A stretch of DNA of 64,000 nucleotides from Candidatus Tisiphia endosymbiont of Melanophora roralis (GTDB lineage Bacteria > Pseudomonadota > Alphaproteobacteria > Rickettsiales > Rickettsiaceae), in contig NZ_OZ032161.1 of assembly GCF_964026575.1 (NCBI RefSeq), positions 558,001 through 622,000 of the forward strand, in the 5' to 3' direction. Below the pieces are notes generated by a model. That model worked only from the letters and a program-made list of their open reading frames with translations, did not search any database and was not told the DNA's origin. A program made the translations under genes and the position numbers. This document shows positions 46,638 to 56,686 of the stretch, one piece after another; positions within the stretch are counted from its first letter, which is position 1, and the number at the start of each line of letters is the position of its first letter.

Positions 46638-48110
46638 AATTTTATTAAAAGTTTTAAGGATATTGAATCTATAGAGGATAGCATATCTTTAGTAGTTACC
46701 CATGTATCACCAAATAAAAATATTCAGAATATCAAAGAGTCTATAGATGCAATATTAAGAGATAATCAAATATTAAACGGTATTCCAGGAGCAAAAGAAA
46801 AGTGTAAAGCACTGATTAATAAGCTTAAAGATAATGGTTCAATACATCTATTCCATAGACCAAATGAAGAAGGTGAGTTAGCTGTACCTGACTTACTTGC
46901 GGCAATAGACACATCATCCAAATATTCTGACGCTAAAGGTGATATGGTCAATATAGCTATTTCTAAGAAAGCTGTGGAGTGTTCATCTCATCTGTTAAAC
47001 ACTGCCAGTAATAATTTTAATCAACTATTAGAGGTGATAGTTAAGGCTGTTGGTAATGCAACTAAATGCTCAGATGCTAATTCACTCAATGCATTTTCTG
47101 AGAACTATCATCTTGTCAAAGATTGGATTCCATCATCAATTCATTACAATAACCTACTGCCAAGGCATAATAAAGATGAATATTTTTCAGAGCTGGACTT
47201 ATTATCAAAGTTGCAAAAAGTACTTAACTGTGAGCAAATAGTAAGCATACCAAATGCCATAATGATCTTGCAGCAAGCATTAGAGATTTTTGCTGAATAT
47301 GCTGAACCGGGTAATGTTCAGCTTCAGCATCAGATACAAGGCTATGGTTATTGCTTACAGCAGCAATATGAATATGTGAAATTCTTTGCCAGCGTCTGTG
47401 GAGTTGAGTTACCTGATCATGCCAAGATTGCAGCAGAGTTAATAACGGCTTGCCATGCTAAAGTAATAGAAAATCTTGAGTACCAAGTTAGTAGTTTGCC
47501 TATTGATGAAGACAAACTTGACCAAGTTTATTATCATAAAGCTATAAAGTATCTAGAGGATTATCCGGACTCTCCTGCCTGCAAGAATCTTAAGGCTATA
47601 GCCTATAGTTGCTTAGCTAGTATCGCTGAACAGAATGGTGAAAATGAGGCATTGGCTTACTATGTAAAAGCTATAGAGGCGAATAGTCATCTACCAAAAA
47701 TATATGAGAAACTTGGTCAGCTATTTTTTAACAAAGGTGAATATGCTAAAGCGATTGACTGCTATAAAGTAATTAATAATGCGGTTAGGATAAAAGAATG
47801 TTTTAAAGCATGGCTAAAACAAGATGCAGAGAATCCTGATATAATGCTAAAGCAGGCTGAGTATTTTGAATCTGTAGGGTTATTTGAGCAAGCTAAAAAA
47901 TATTATTTCAACGCATCTAGCATAAGTAAGGATGACAATTTTAAGGCTGCAGCCTACAAAAAAATTGGTAATATTATGGCTAATGTTGTTGCTCAGGGGC
48001 AGGATTTTATCACTAGAGCAGATGAGCATGATTTTTACAATTATGACCTAGTAGATGCAGCATTTACCAGCAAATTACTTGGTGACTCAGGTTCAGAATG
48101 TGATTTGTAA
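46638..48110 (+). pseudogene. TPR-containing protein, 5' end lost to IS630
   Basis: The frame is open from the IS border (SFKDIESIEDSISLVVTHVS) with no start codon until 46944, so the true N-terminus is missing. The first part (LVVTHVSPNKNIQNIKESID) resembles the end of a P-loop GTPase-like domain. The second half has TPR-like repeats (NEALAYYVKAIEANSHLPKI; GEYAKAIDCYKVIN). A shortened product from 46944 (388 residues) is possible. Its stop overlaps the next gene's ATG by one base. The last 11 codons recur at 61249-61351. Confidence 0.7.
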
Positions 48111-48343
48111 TGCTAAAAGATTGCAAAGCAGTTTTGTTGCAAATATACGTTTTACCAAGTCCGTTGGGTTTTTTAATTCGTAATGGTAGCTATGAGAAGA
48201 CAGTAATTGATGATGATAATCGTAAGTTGACAGTAGAAGTACCAAGAGATCAAGAAGGTTTGATTTCAATATTGATAAAAAATAGTATTATTAGCAAAAA
48301 TTTTACTAATAATCTATTAGTGGATAATAAAACAGGTGTATAA
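48110..48343 (+). CDS. Small hypothetical protein coupled to the TPR gene
   Basis: 77 residues starting at the TAATG overlap with the TPR gene, so it should be translated by re-initiation. The opening AVLLQIYVLPSPLGFLIRNG is hydrophobic, the rest polar with a possible beta hairpin. I do not recognise a family. The first 23 codons are duplicated beyond the second IS5 copy (61271-61351), without the rest. Confidence 0.55.
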   Translation: MLKDCKAVLLQIYVLPSPLGFLIRNGSYEKTVIDDDNRKLTVEVPRDQEGLISILIKNSIISKNFTNNLLVDNKTGV

Positions 48344-48376
48344 TGGTATTATAGTTAGTAGAAAATCGTAAAAACA

Positions 48377-50188
48377 ATGACAGAAAAAAAGAGTAAAAAT
48401 AATATTAATTATCAACCAAAGATGTTAGTGGGTAGTGATGACTTCTATGATCTGCTCATTAATAGCGATATATTCGTTGATAAAAGTCTAATGATCAAAG
48501 AATTATTAGAAGATAGCGGTAAGGTTATCCTAATCGCTCGACCAAGACGTTGGGGTAAAAGCCTTAATATGGATATGCTCAAGAAGTTTTTTGAAATAGA
48601 AGTGGATCAGGACGGCAAGCCTTTACCACTAGAACAAAAGATAAATAACAAATTATTCCTTGGAGGTACAGTAGATTTAGGTTTTGATGAAACTAAAGAG
48701 TTAAAGTCCTTAAAAATTGCAGACATAGCAAGTAGCATGAAACGCCAAGGTCAATATCCGGTTATTTCTATAAGTTTCAAGGATGTTAAGGGCAGCAGTT
48801 ACCAAGACATTGAGAACGGGATAAGAAATCAAGTTATTAAGTTATTTGTAAAACATCGTTATTTAAAACATTATATAGCAAAAAATAAGAATTTACTGGA
48901 TGATGTACAAAAGGAACAACTAAAACGATATTTTACAGGAGAATTTAATAAAGACGATCTTAAAGATAGTTTAGGCTTCTTAAGCGAACTATTGTTTAAA
49001 CATTTTAATCAAAAAGTATACATATTAATAGATGAATATGATACACCAATTAATAATGCATATTTAGAACTTGGACATAAAACAAAAGAGTTTGACCAAA
49101 TTCTTAAGCTATTTAGAGGAATACTTGGTAGCAGTTTGAAAACGAATCCCTACTTAGAGAAAGGAGTAATAACTGGCGTCTTGCGTATTGCTAAAGCTAA
49201 TTTATTTTCTGATTTAAATAATGTTACTGAATATACCTTACTTGATAAAAAATTTGCTAAGTTTTATGGTTTCACTCAAGCAGAAGTTGATGAGCTATTA
49301 ACCGTTGTCCCAACCAAAACAAATCCTGAGGAAATTCAAAATTGGTATAATGGTTACACCTTTGGTGGAGAGATCATCTACAATCCATGGTCAATTATGC
49401 AATGTCTTGCACGGGAGGGCGAGCTTGATCACTATTGGCTAGATAGTGGTGGGACTAGCATTATCGATAAAGTTTTTGTATCAGATGAAATACAAGAAGA
49501 TCTAACCAAGCTGTTAGAGGGAGAAGGTATAGTAAGGAAGTTGTATAAGCAAATTTCTTTAGAAGAAATTGAAGATAATCAAAATATATTTTACAGCTTA
49601 TTATTATTCACTGGTTATCTGAACGCAACTCTTGCTAATGACAATAAAGAAGACCCTAGATATTGTTTAACCATTCCTAATAAGGAAGTACGCAACATCT
49701 ATGTAGAAAGGGTAATAAAATGGCTCACTAAAAAATTAACCATAAAAATGAATGAATATGATAATTTTATTGGTTTATTGATTACTGAGCAAATCAGTGA
49801 GTTTGGAGAAAGATTACAAGAGTATTTGTTAAGATCAACTAGTTATCATGATTTAACGGAGGAAAAGGACTACCATAATTTAATAGGAGGGTTGCTTGCT
49901 CCCCTAGTCAGTCAATATATGATAGAATCAAATAAGGAAACTGGATATGGTAGATGTGATCATATATTAATCCCTATAGCTGGACTTAGAGATAACGCAC
50001 TAATTATTGAATATAAAATAGCTAAACCTGCTGAAAATTTAGAATCCATTGCAAAAACAGGCTTAAAGCAAATTATAGATAAACAATATGATGCTAAAGT
50101 AAAAGGACACAAACATGTCAAGAAGATTGTAAAAATCTCTATAGCCTTTTGTGGCAAAAAAGTAGTGCTAAAATACCAAATTGATTAA
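48377..50188 (+). CDS. AAA ATPase-like / PD-(D/E)XK nuclease protein
   Basis: 603 residues. The N-terminal AAA-ATPase_like domain begins LVGSDDFYDLLINSDIFVDK, with Walker A LIARPRRWGKSL and Walker B VYILIDEYDTPI. Typical middle motifs are YGFTQAEVDELL and WYNGYTFGGEIIYNPWSI. The C-terminal PDDEXK_9 nuclease domain contains GYGRCDHILIPI and ALIIEYKIAK, with the D, E-x-K active site, then AFCGKKVVLKY. These are common and often multicopy in Rickettsia; the role is unknown, with possible links to mobile elements. Intact. Confidence 0.92.
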   Translation: MTEKKSKNNINYQPKMLVGSDDFYDLLINSDIFVDKSLMIKELLEDSGKVILIARPRRWGKSLNMDMLKKFFEIEVDQDGKPLPLEQKINNKLFLGGTVDLGFDETKELKSLKIADIASSMKRQGQYPVISISFKDVKGSSYQDIENGIRNQVIKLFVKHRYLKHYIAKNKNLLDDVQKEQLKRYFTGEFNKDDLKDSLGFLSELLFKHFNQKVYILIDEYDTPINNAYLELGHKTKEFDQILKLFRGILGSSLKTNPYLEKGVITGVLRIAKANLFSDLNNVTEYTLLDKKFAKFYGFTQAEVDELLTVVPTKTNPEEIQNWYNGYTFGGEIIYNPWSIMQCLAREGELDHYWLDSGGTSIIDKVFVSDEIQEDLTKLLEGEGIVRKLYKQISLEEIEDNQNIFYSLLLFTGYLNATLANDNKEDPRYCLTIPNKEVRNIYVERVIKWLTKKLTIKMNEYDNFIGLLITEQISEFGERLQEYLLRSTSYHDLTEEKDYHNLIGGLLAPLVSQYMIESNKETGYGRCDHILIPIAGLRDNALIIEYKIAKPAENLESIAKTGLKQIIDKQYDAKVKGHKHVKKIVKISIAFCGKKVVLKYQID

Positions 50189-50428
50189 GAAAAATATTGC
50201 ATACATAAATTCTTTACCCCTATGACTAAAATTTACTCTTTAGGTTATTTGGGGCTAACTATAAAAGTCCTGTTAAGGCTAGAGCTTTGTTATGATTAGG
50301 CTTTAAAGGGATTTGCAAAAATTCTAACCTAAACTGGTAAAAAGTTCTCAACGTATACCATGCTCCCCGCCACTGTAGTACAAGTTGTCGTTTTTTCAAA
50401 AATATCGAACGGGAAACGTAGAGAGGTC
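50189..50428. other. Intergenic region between ATPase gene and integrase
   Basis: 240 bases with no gene. AT-rich except for CTCCCCGCCACTGTAGTAC (around 50364). It could contain one attachment half-site of the integrase, but I cannot identify a repeat of it elsewhere in the window. Confidence 0.3.
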
Positions 50429-51871
50429 TCAAGTTTTTTGCCCCTGACGTTTAAGGTTCTGAAATACGAAATTTATCATTTTGCGTTTTTGAGGGCTTTC
50501 AGAACCTTTAAAAGTTTCATAGGCCTCAGATGCTAGAGTTATTAGCGTTGTAGCGGTATCAGTAAATTTATCGTCTGCTTCATCATAAGTTTTTAGTAAA
50601 CGATCAATTTCATATTGACGATCTTTTAATTGTTGTTTTTTTCTTTGAAATTCTTCTGTACTAAGTTCTCCATTGAGTCGCAAATCTATTAATGAATTTA
50701 ATCTATTCTCATTTTCGGTATGTTCTTTCTTTAACATAGAGGTTGCTTGGTCATGCTCAGTTTTTTTTAGCTCATTAGTGTTTCTTAGGTATGCAAGGGT
50801 CTCTTTTAGCATTTCCGGGTCTCTTATACCTATTCTTTTAAAAACCTCTTCTATTTGCTTTAAAACCTCATCTTCCCTTATATATATTTTCTTGTCTAAG
50901 TTCTGTGGATCCCAAGTAGCTAAATATGTCCATTCATCCACTTTACCGTTTGGATATGTTTTACTATGAATTTCAGATGTTACCATTTTGCCAGTTACTG
51001 CACAGGTGATTAATCCTCTAAAGAGAAAATCTTTCCCACCATATTTGAATGGCTTCTTCTTCCAGCCTAAACGTACATCTTTACATGCCATAAAAATCTC
51101 TCTTGTTATAATAGGTTGATAACCATGTGACCACATCTCTCCTTTTACTCTCATTTCACCGTAATAAAATGGTTGTTGTATTAAACGATGTATAACAGTT
51201 TTATTTAGGTGACAATTCTTTTTACTTCTTAAGCCTAATTCTTTAGCCATGTTTACCATAGACCTAAGAGTATAGACCCCGCTCGCATATTCTTCAAATA
51301 GTTTTTTGATAATAAAAGCTCTAGACTGATCAAGAATTATTATACTATTGCCACTTGCGTCTCTGCTATTTAGATACCCAAGGGGTGCTGGATCTATCCA
51401 TTGTCCTTTACGTAATTTATGATCTAGACTCCTTTTAACGTTATCACTTAAACTATCAACGTAAGATTGTGCCATTAATACGTTCATCCCCCACATTAGC
51501 CTTGCATGGGATTGAGAATCTTTGTTTATTACATAACCTTCTGTTCTAAAGTGTAATTCTATTTTACCAGCTTTTATTGGTTCTTCTAGTAATGAAATTT
51601 CTGAGATTCTTCTTTGAACACGATCTACTTTATCAGCAACTATAGCAATTGTTTCTCTATGGCTTTTAGCAAACTTGATCATCTCTTTAAATTGTTTGCG
51701 ATCACCTCTACTTGAAGATTCGATAATTTCAAAAGTTTCGATAACTTCAAGATTTTTACGTTGGCAATATTCTACTAATCTATATTTTTGAGCTTCAATT
51801 GAATACCCTTCTTCTTGCTCCCTTGTTGAAACACGAACTAAAATTATTGATTTTGTTGCTTTGTCTGTCAC
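50429..51871 (-). CDS. Large serine recombinase (prophage integrase)
   Basis: 480 residues. The resolvase domain shows ILVRVSTREQEEGYS with nucleophile Ser15, and the E-helix VLMAQSYVDSLSDNVKRSL. The Recombinase domain follows (DPAPLGYLNSRDASGN, YASGVYTLRSMV). A zinc-ribbon-like region has only one clear cysteine (LITCAVTGKM), so zinc binding is doubtful. A coiled coil at about 360-440 is typical of large serine integrases and controls directionality. It should have integrated the prophage. It is the outermost phage gene, and its 5' side faces the accessory region. Confidence 0.9.
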   Translation of the reverse strand: MTDKATKSIILVRVSTREQEEGYSIEAQKYRLVEYCQRKNLEVIETFEIIESSSRGDRKQFKEMIKFAKSHRETIAIVADKVDRVQRRISEISLLEEPIKAGKIELHFRTEGYVINKDSQSHARLMWGMNVLMAQSYVDSLSDNVKRSLDHKLRKGQWIDPAPLGYLNSRDASGNSIIILDQSRAFIIKKLFEEYASGVYTLRSMVNMAKELGLRSKKNCHLNKTVIHRLIQQPFYYGEMRVKGEMWSHGYQPIITREIFMACKDVRLGWKKKPFKYGGKDFLFRGLITCAVTGKMVTSEIHSKTYPNGKVDEWTYLATWDPQNLDKKIYIREDEVLKQIEEVFKRIGIRDPEMLKETLAYLRNTNELKKTEHDQATSMLKKEHTENENRLNSLIDLRLNGELSTEEFQRKKQQLKDRQYEIDRLLKTYDEADDKFTDTATTLITLASEAYETFKGSESPQKRKMINFVFQNLKRQGQKT

Positions 51872-52151
51872 ATTTTTTTAGCATTAATAATTTTTGGTTA
51901 TTGTAAAAATAATTGTTTTAACTCGTAGCAGGAGTAACTTTATCAAGTGGTTTATCATAGATACCCCTATTTATTATTTTAAGGCTATTACACGGCTTTT
52001 TAGTATCATTATGGTATAGGAAGTTTTTTGAATTATTACGCTCTAAGTCTAAATATGGGTCTTTTTGATTTATTATGAGTTTGCTTTAAAATAGATAAGT
52101 TAAAAACTTAACCGAATACCACTGTTTACATCGATCTCCTTATTGATATTC

Positions 52152-52169
52152 TGTATCAGATATGATACA
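52152..52169. promoter_or_regulatory. Operator-like palindrome between divergent genes
   Basis: TGTATCA-GATA-TGATACA, perfect 7-base arms. It is the only symmetric site in the 357-base gap between the integrase (minus) and the small gene at 52230 (plus); the rest of the gap is AT-rich with no gene. A repressor site is a reasonable guess. Confidence 0.4.
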
Positions 52170-52229
52170 ATTGAGTCATAACAAATAAATCTTATGGCAG
52201 CTAAACGATTATTATAGCACTTAACATAT

Positions 52230-52439
52230 ATGTTCATATTAGGTAAAAGAGATTTTGTATTTGAGGCAAGTTATAGAACGTTAAAAATAATGTATGAATC
52301 CCTATCTAAAGTAGCAAAAGGTCTTATTATAACTAGTCTAGAACTTCAAGAGGACAAAATATTAGCTAAATTAGCAGATGAAAGGATGGTAATACTAAGG
52401 AATGGATTAGTCATACGGACACTTGGAAATAATGTATAA
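52230..52439 (+). CDS. Small hypothetical protein
   Basis: 69 residues: FILGKRDFVFEASYRTLKIM, then ELQEDKILAKLADERMVILR and a Gly/Val end. No signal peptide or membrane segment. A weak ribosome site. No family is recognised; it may be a fragment. The 163 bases that follow hold no feature. Confidence 0.4.
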   Translation: MFILGKRDFVFEASYRTLKIMYESLSKVAKGLIITSLELQEDKILAKLADERMVILRNGLVIRTLGNNV

Positions 52440-52602
52440 TCTTCTCTATTCAGATCAAGTTATATACAAAGATATCCCTAAGCTTTCTACACCAGTTAAA
52501 TCTTTAATTTAGAAAAACAAGCAAAAAATCTAGGATATACTTTGCTAAAAATGTGAAAATTTAGCAGATTGATTGATTTGTTTCCTAGAAGAACCTTAAT
52601 GC

Positions 52603-54837
52603 TTAATTGTTCTTGACCCACAAATCCATGTTATATTGTTTGCAATATTCAAACATATCAACTGTATTAAGGTGGTGTATGCCAAATTCCTTAATTTGTG
52701 GCTTGCCAAAAAATTTGTAATTATATAAATCTTTGCTTTTACAGGCAGTTTTTGCTCCATGATTATACAAATAACTCATTTGGGCAACATTTTGACTTCT
52801 ATCTCCATATAAATAATGATATATAACAAAAGCTTTTTTATAAGATTCTATAGCTTGATTCAGTTTATCTTGAGCAAATAAAATATCACCTTGTACTACA
52901 TAAGCATCTGCTAAATAACGATTTTTAGAATAATTTGTGTTCTCTGCATTTTTCTTGTCTTCTGCTAAGAACAGGAGGATAGCATTACTAATATATTCAT
53001 AAGCTTGATCTACTTTACCTAAACCTAATGCACTTCTTGCCATTATTGCATAAATATCTCCATCTTCATACTCATTGTGTATTGAGTTATATAATGATTG
53101 AACCTGAGTATAAGCTTCTTGATATCTACCCAAAAAATTTAACATATATGCTCTATACATATAAATTGTAAAAGCGTATGAGTCATTAATATTATGACCA
53201 TTTTTTATAAATATTTCAATAACTTTATCTACACACTCTAAAGCTTCTTGATAGTGACCTTGCATCTCAAAGAATGAAGCTTTTATAATATATAGTGTAT
53301 ATATTTCATCTTCTTGTATTACTCTTGATTTTACTAGCTTTTCTATCTTTTTTAAAAGTTCTTCAGTTATTTTTATTTCACCTAAGAATATATAAGTCAT
53401 AGCTAGATTAGAGAGAAGATTTAATTTAATAGCGTAATAATCAGCTTCATTATCAAGCTTATCTAGAATATTTAATGCTTTGGTAAAATAAGAAATTGCT
53501 GTGTTAAAATCCATTAATATTGTTTTATAATACGCTCCCACTATTCCTAAGTACCTAGCATAATAACATTTTTGAGATTCAGGCACTTGCCATAATTTAA
53601 ATTCCTTATTTTTCTCTTTTTGATAAAACCAATCAAACATTTGTTTGACTTTGTTGGGGTAGGTGTTTGCGTGTAGAGCAAATAACTCCACCCTTAAGAT
53701 AAGTATTGCGGATAGATTAATATTATATTTTTCAGAATTATTTAGAAGGATTTCTAAGTTTTCTGGTATAGTTTTGGTGCTTTTCCACAAATATCCTGAA
53801 TAAGGACCTTTAAATTTAGGTAATTTGTTAATAATATTTTCTAAATATATTTTATTATTATCACCATTTAATTCCATTATTTTATTGCTGATTATATCAT
53901 GCATTTCAAAAATAGGATTATCCTTGTTAGGATCAATATTACTGATTAGCATAAATTTAGATAATTGATATATATCATCATCTAAAGTATTTGTATTATC
54001 AGTAATGATGGTAAGCAGCTGTTTTGAGAAACTTTGATTATTGAGTAAAGCTATTTTATTAAGTAAACTTACTGCACTAGGTTTTAATTCTTGAATAGCC
54101 ATTTTAATATTTGTTGTTATTTTATCAGTTGATTGATAGATTTTCTTTTTATATTCCTCTTTATCTAAACCTTTAATTTTGTTAAGTAATTGAGTTCCTT
54201 GCACTATCAATATTGGATAACCACTAAAAGATTGCGTTAAAAATTCGATACTGTTTTTATCTTTATTATCCAATAAGTTATTAGCTAAAGCTATAGTAGT
54301 AGACTCATCAAGTATGGGCGTTGCTATAATATTAGGTAACTTTTCATTATCTTGCGAACAAAACACGACATGACCATTATGTTCCCATTCAACTAAATCT
54401 TGCACTTGCTTATTTTCATTAACTTTTAAATTATCAAACACTAATAACCATTTATTAGTAGGGGTTAAATATGATATTACTGCTTTTTTTGCCAAAGCAA
54501 CTTTTTCAGATATATTAGTTTGTTTAACCATATTAAGTTGCTTGGCTAATTTTACAAATTGTTCATTAAGGTCTAAGTTACAATCAAAAAACCAAATTAT
54601 ATCGTAATTATTTTTATTCCCATAACCATACATCCTAATCAGTTGAGTTTTACCTATACCACTAGTACCAACTATACTTGCTTGTCTATATTTACTTAAA
54701 TATTCATCAAGGATTTTAAGTTGTTGCTCATGATTGACAAAATAACTAATAGGGGTGATTAAATTAAATACTTGTTCTTGAGCAAAAGTATTACTATAAA
54801 TAATTAGTAATATGAATAATGTTAAAAATTTTTTCAT
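52603..54837 (-). CDS. Exported NB-ARC (STAND) ATPase with C-terminal TPRs
   Basis: 744 residues. It opens with a strong Sec signal peptide (MKKFLTLFILLIIYSNTFA, cleavage about 19/20). The NB-ARC module follows: Walker A IVGTSGIGKTQL (57-66), Walker B/kinase-2 WLLVFDNL (Asp135), a sensor-like HVVFCSQDN, a GxP motif (SGYP, about 205-208), and a clear MHD motif (EMHDII, 312-314). From about 400 to 700 there are tetratricopeptide-like helical repeats (AISYFTKALNIL; GHYQEALECVDKVIEIF; LNQAIESYKKAFVIY). This is the NLR/STAND plan of a switch ATPase with sensor repeats, but no N-terminal effector domain is present. Secretion of such a protein is unusual. Neighbours are remnants and an MNT-HEPN gene. 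Confidence 0.88.
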   Translation of the reverse strand: MKKFLTLFILLIIYSNTFAQEQVFNLITPISYFVNHEQQLKILDEYLSKYRQASIVGTSGIGKTQLIRMYGYGNKNNYDIIWFFDCNLDLNEQFVKLAKQLNMVKQTNISEKVALAKKAVISYLTPTNKWLLVFDNLKVNENKQVQDLVEWEHNGHVVFCSQDNEKLPNIIATPILDESTTIALANNLLDNKDKNSIEFLTQSFSGYPILIVQGTQLLNKIKGLDKEEYKKKIYQSTDKITTNIKMAIQELKPSAVSLLNKIALLNNQSFSKQLLTIITDNTNTLDDDIYQLSKFMLISNIDPNKDNPIFEMHDIISNKIMELNGDNNKIYLENIINKLPKFKGPYSGYLWKSTKTIPENLEILLNNSEKYNINLSAILILRVELFALHANTYPNKVKQMFDWFYQKEKNKEFKLWQVPESQKCYYARYLGIVGAYYKTILMDFNTAISYFTKALNILDKLDNEADYYAIKLNLLSNLAMTYIFLGEIKITEELLKKIEKLVKSRVIQEDEIYTLYIIKASFFEMQGHYQEALECVDKVIEIFIKNGHNINDSYAFTIYMYRAYMLNFLGRYQEAYTQVQSLYNSIHNEYEDGDIYAIMARSALGLGKVDQAYEYISNAILLFLAEDKKNAENTNYSKNRYLADAYVVQGDILFAQDKLNQAIESYKKAFVIYHYLYGDRSQNVAQMSYLYNHGAKTACKSKDLYNYKFFGKPQIKEFGIHHLNTVDMFEYCKQYNMDLWVKNN

Positions 54838-55106
54838 ATAATGAGATTGTTGAAAAATAAATTATCCGGCTTATAGACAAGAAATCAAGCAATTTACCCT
54901 ATAGCCCTGATGAAATTCGCTGGCTTACAAACTTATACTTATCATACCATCGACTTCTAAAGAGCCATTGCTACATTCAGTTTTTTCGTAAGCTAAGGTT
55001 CGTCTTATTTACCATCAATATTATCATTTTTCGCATATTCCGGATTGGAATTTGTTAAACTTTTATTACCTATAATGTCATTTCATCAATTATTTGGAGC
55101 AGTTTT
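54838..55106. other. Intergenic region, nothing recognised
   Basis: About 270 AT-rich bases downstream of the divergent signal-peptide gene. It contains the promoter region of the STAND gene but no motif I can support, and no coding frame. Confidence 0.3.
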
Positions 55107-55246
55107 TTAACTACAAACTTTACTCTCGGTATAATCATTACCTGAACTGAGTACTGCAAATACCACCCTTGCTAGCTTATTAGCTACCGCGATAACTGTT
55201 TTATAACCATTTTTCTCAGATAAATTAAACATCCACTCAGTAAAAC
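55107..55246 (-). pseudogene. IS110/IS1111 transposase C-terminal remnant
   Basis: Minus-strand frame EWMFNLSEKNGYKTVIAVAN, then KLARVVFAVLSS and a stop matches the end of IS1111-type transposases (W..L...R....VALANK.ARI.WA.L). Only about 46 codons remain. Confidence 0.6.
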
Positions 55247-55274
55247 TTATTAATATCGGGGTTAAAAGATAACC

Positions 55275-55448
55275 ATTGAAAAAAAGCTATTATCTGATCC
55301 GATAAAATTTGGTAAACCTTTAAAACATAGCTTCAAAGATTGCCGTTCCCTCAGAATTGGTGATTATAGAGCGATTTATCAAATAGTAGATACAGCAATT
55401 AATATACTAGTAATTCAACACCGCAAAGATTGTTATAATAATTCATAA
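55275..55448 (+). pseudogene. RelE/ParE toxin C-terminal remnant
   Basis: The plus-strand frame IEKKLLSDPIKFGKPLKHSF, then RSLRIGDYRAIYQIVDTAIN and LVIQHRKDCYNN covers the C-terminal two thirds of a RelE toxin, including the R...YR.IY and H.R catalytic-type residues. The start is missing and no antitoxin is seen. It abuts the IS1111 remnant, which may have removed the 5' part. Confidence 0.7.
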
Positions 55449-55528
55449 CAACAAAACTACTATACCCCAATATCCTCAAACTTACAGGTCATTGTGTTTA
55501 TAGACTTACTTTGTCTATATTAAGGAGC

Positions 55529-56416
55529 TTAAATTACCTCTTTATTAATCCTTTCCAAGCAAATTTTTTCCGTCACTGTTTTTAATTTTTTAACTCTATC
55601 AATAAGGTAAAGTAGCTGTTCTTTAGTTATTCTATAATCTTTGTTATAGCGAGCCTCAACATAAGCCTGTTCAAGTAATCTAAAACATTGCCTTTGCTCA
55701 ACGCTAGAATGAGGAAATATCTGCCATAATTCTTCATTGTAATTTCCGGCTATACTACCTAATTTTCTTATATCGTGTAGTTTAGGTTTATAGCCAGAAA
55801 AGACTAATAGGATAGCATTATAAAAACACTCAGTAGCTTGGTGTAACTCAAAAGCACACTTATTAAAGCTATTTCTTTGTAAAAATATATTACTTGCATC
55901 TATACACTCTACACCTCTTTCAAACCAGTATTCATAATCTTCTTTAGCTATTTGTCTTCTTTCTCCCCAGGGTAAGTTTTTAGCTTCCGCCAGCTGAAAT
56001 TCACCGCTATCATATAAGAGAATTCCTTCTTTTTTTATATCAGAAAAGAAATAATGCCCTTTTTCAAGCTGAGTATTTACCGTCTTAATTGATTCTAGCA
56101 CCAAAGTTACCCATAACTCAAAAGGACTTCTTAATGATTTTTTTTCCAACCTTCTTTCTATTTTATCTTCTATTGCTAACCCGGCAAGACCGGCATGTTT
56201 GCCTTTCTTCATGACTAACATAATATCGAGATCACTTTGATAGCTATAGGTAATATGACCTTTTTTATACTCATCTTGTACCCAATCGCCTCTAGCGTAA
56301 GAGCCAAATAAAATAATCATCGCAATCTTATGCTTTGATACAGCGAGAATTTCTTTGACGATATTATCAAGTCTTTCTTGAATTATCAGGGAGCGTTCAG
56401 GTAAAACAGTTTTCAT
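55529..56416 (-). CDS. Fused MNT nucleotidyltransferase-HEPN protein
   Basis: 295 residues combining two modules usually encoded as separate toxin-antitoxin genes. The N-terminal MNT (minimal nucleotidyltransferase) domain has ILFGSYARGDW (Gly38-Ser39) and SDLDIMLV (Asp62, Asp64), the metal-binding catalytic residues. The C-terminal HEPN domain (about 155-285) has ECIDASNIFLQRN, FELHQATECFYNAILLVFSG and YKPKLHDIRKLG, the last with a His near a basic residue as in HEPN RNases. In two-gene systems the MNT partner adds AMP to HEPN and inactivates it; fusion would keep them in one chain. Full length. Confidence 0.88.
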   Translation of the reverse strand: MKTVLPERSLIIQERLDNIVKEILAVSKHKIAMIILFGSYARGDWVQDEYKKGHITYSYQSDLDIMLVMKKGKHAGLAGLAIEDKIERRLEKKSLRSPFELWVTLVLESIKTVNTQLEKGHYFFSDIKKEGILLYDSGEFQLAEAKNLPWGERRQIAKEDYEYWFERGVECIDASNIFLQRNSFNKCAFELHQATECFYNAILLVFSGYKPKLHDIRKLGSIAGNYNEELWQIFPHSSVEQRQCFRLLEQAYVEARYNKDYRITKEQLLYLIDRVKKLKTVTEKICLERINKEVI

Positions 56417-56686
56417 ATATTTGTAATGCAGCTATCTATAATGTAGATTACTACAATCGGCATAGATATTGCAAAAAGAATTTTGCAAATTCACCTATAT
56501 ACAAGAAATCTTTTCTATAACATTTAAGATTTCATTTGAGGACCGTGATATTGTTGCAAGCAAAACATGCTCTTTTCTAGTGTAATAGATACCTTTTTAA
56601 TTGCATCAATATTATTTACTATTTGTAACAAGGTCTATGAATTACACAAGCCCAAACTCCCTTATGAATCATATACTTCATAGTTC

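Noticed and set aside
52603-54837. NB-ARC/TPR protein as a conventional antiphage Avs defence gene
   Set aside because: Avs-type STAND proteins are cytosolic and carry N-terminal effector domains; this one has a signal peptide instead and no effector domain.
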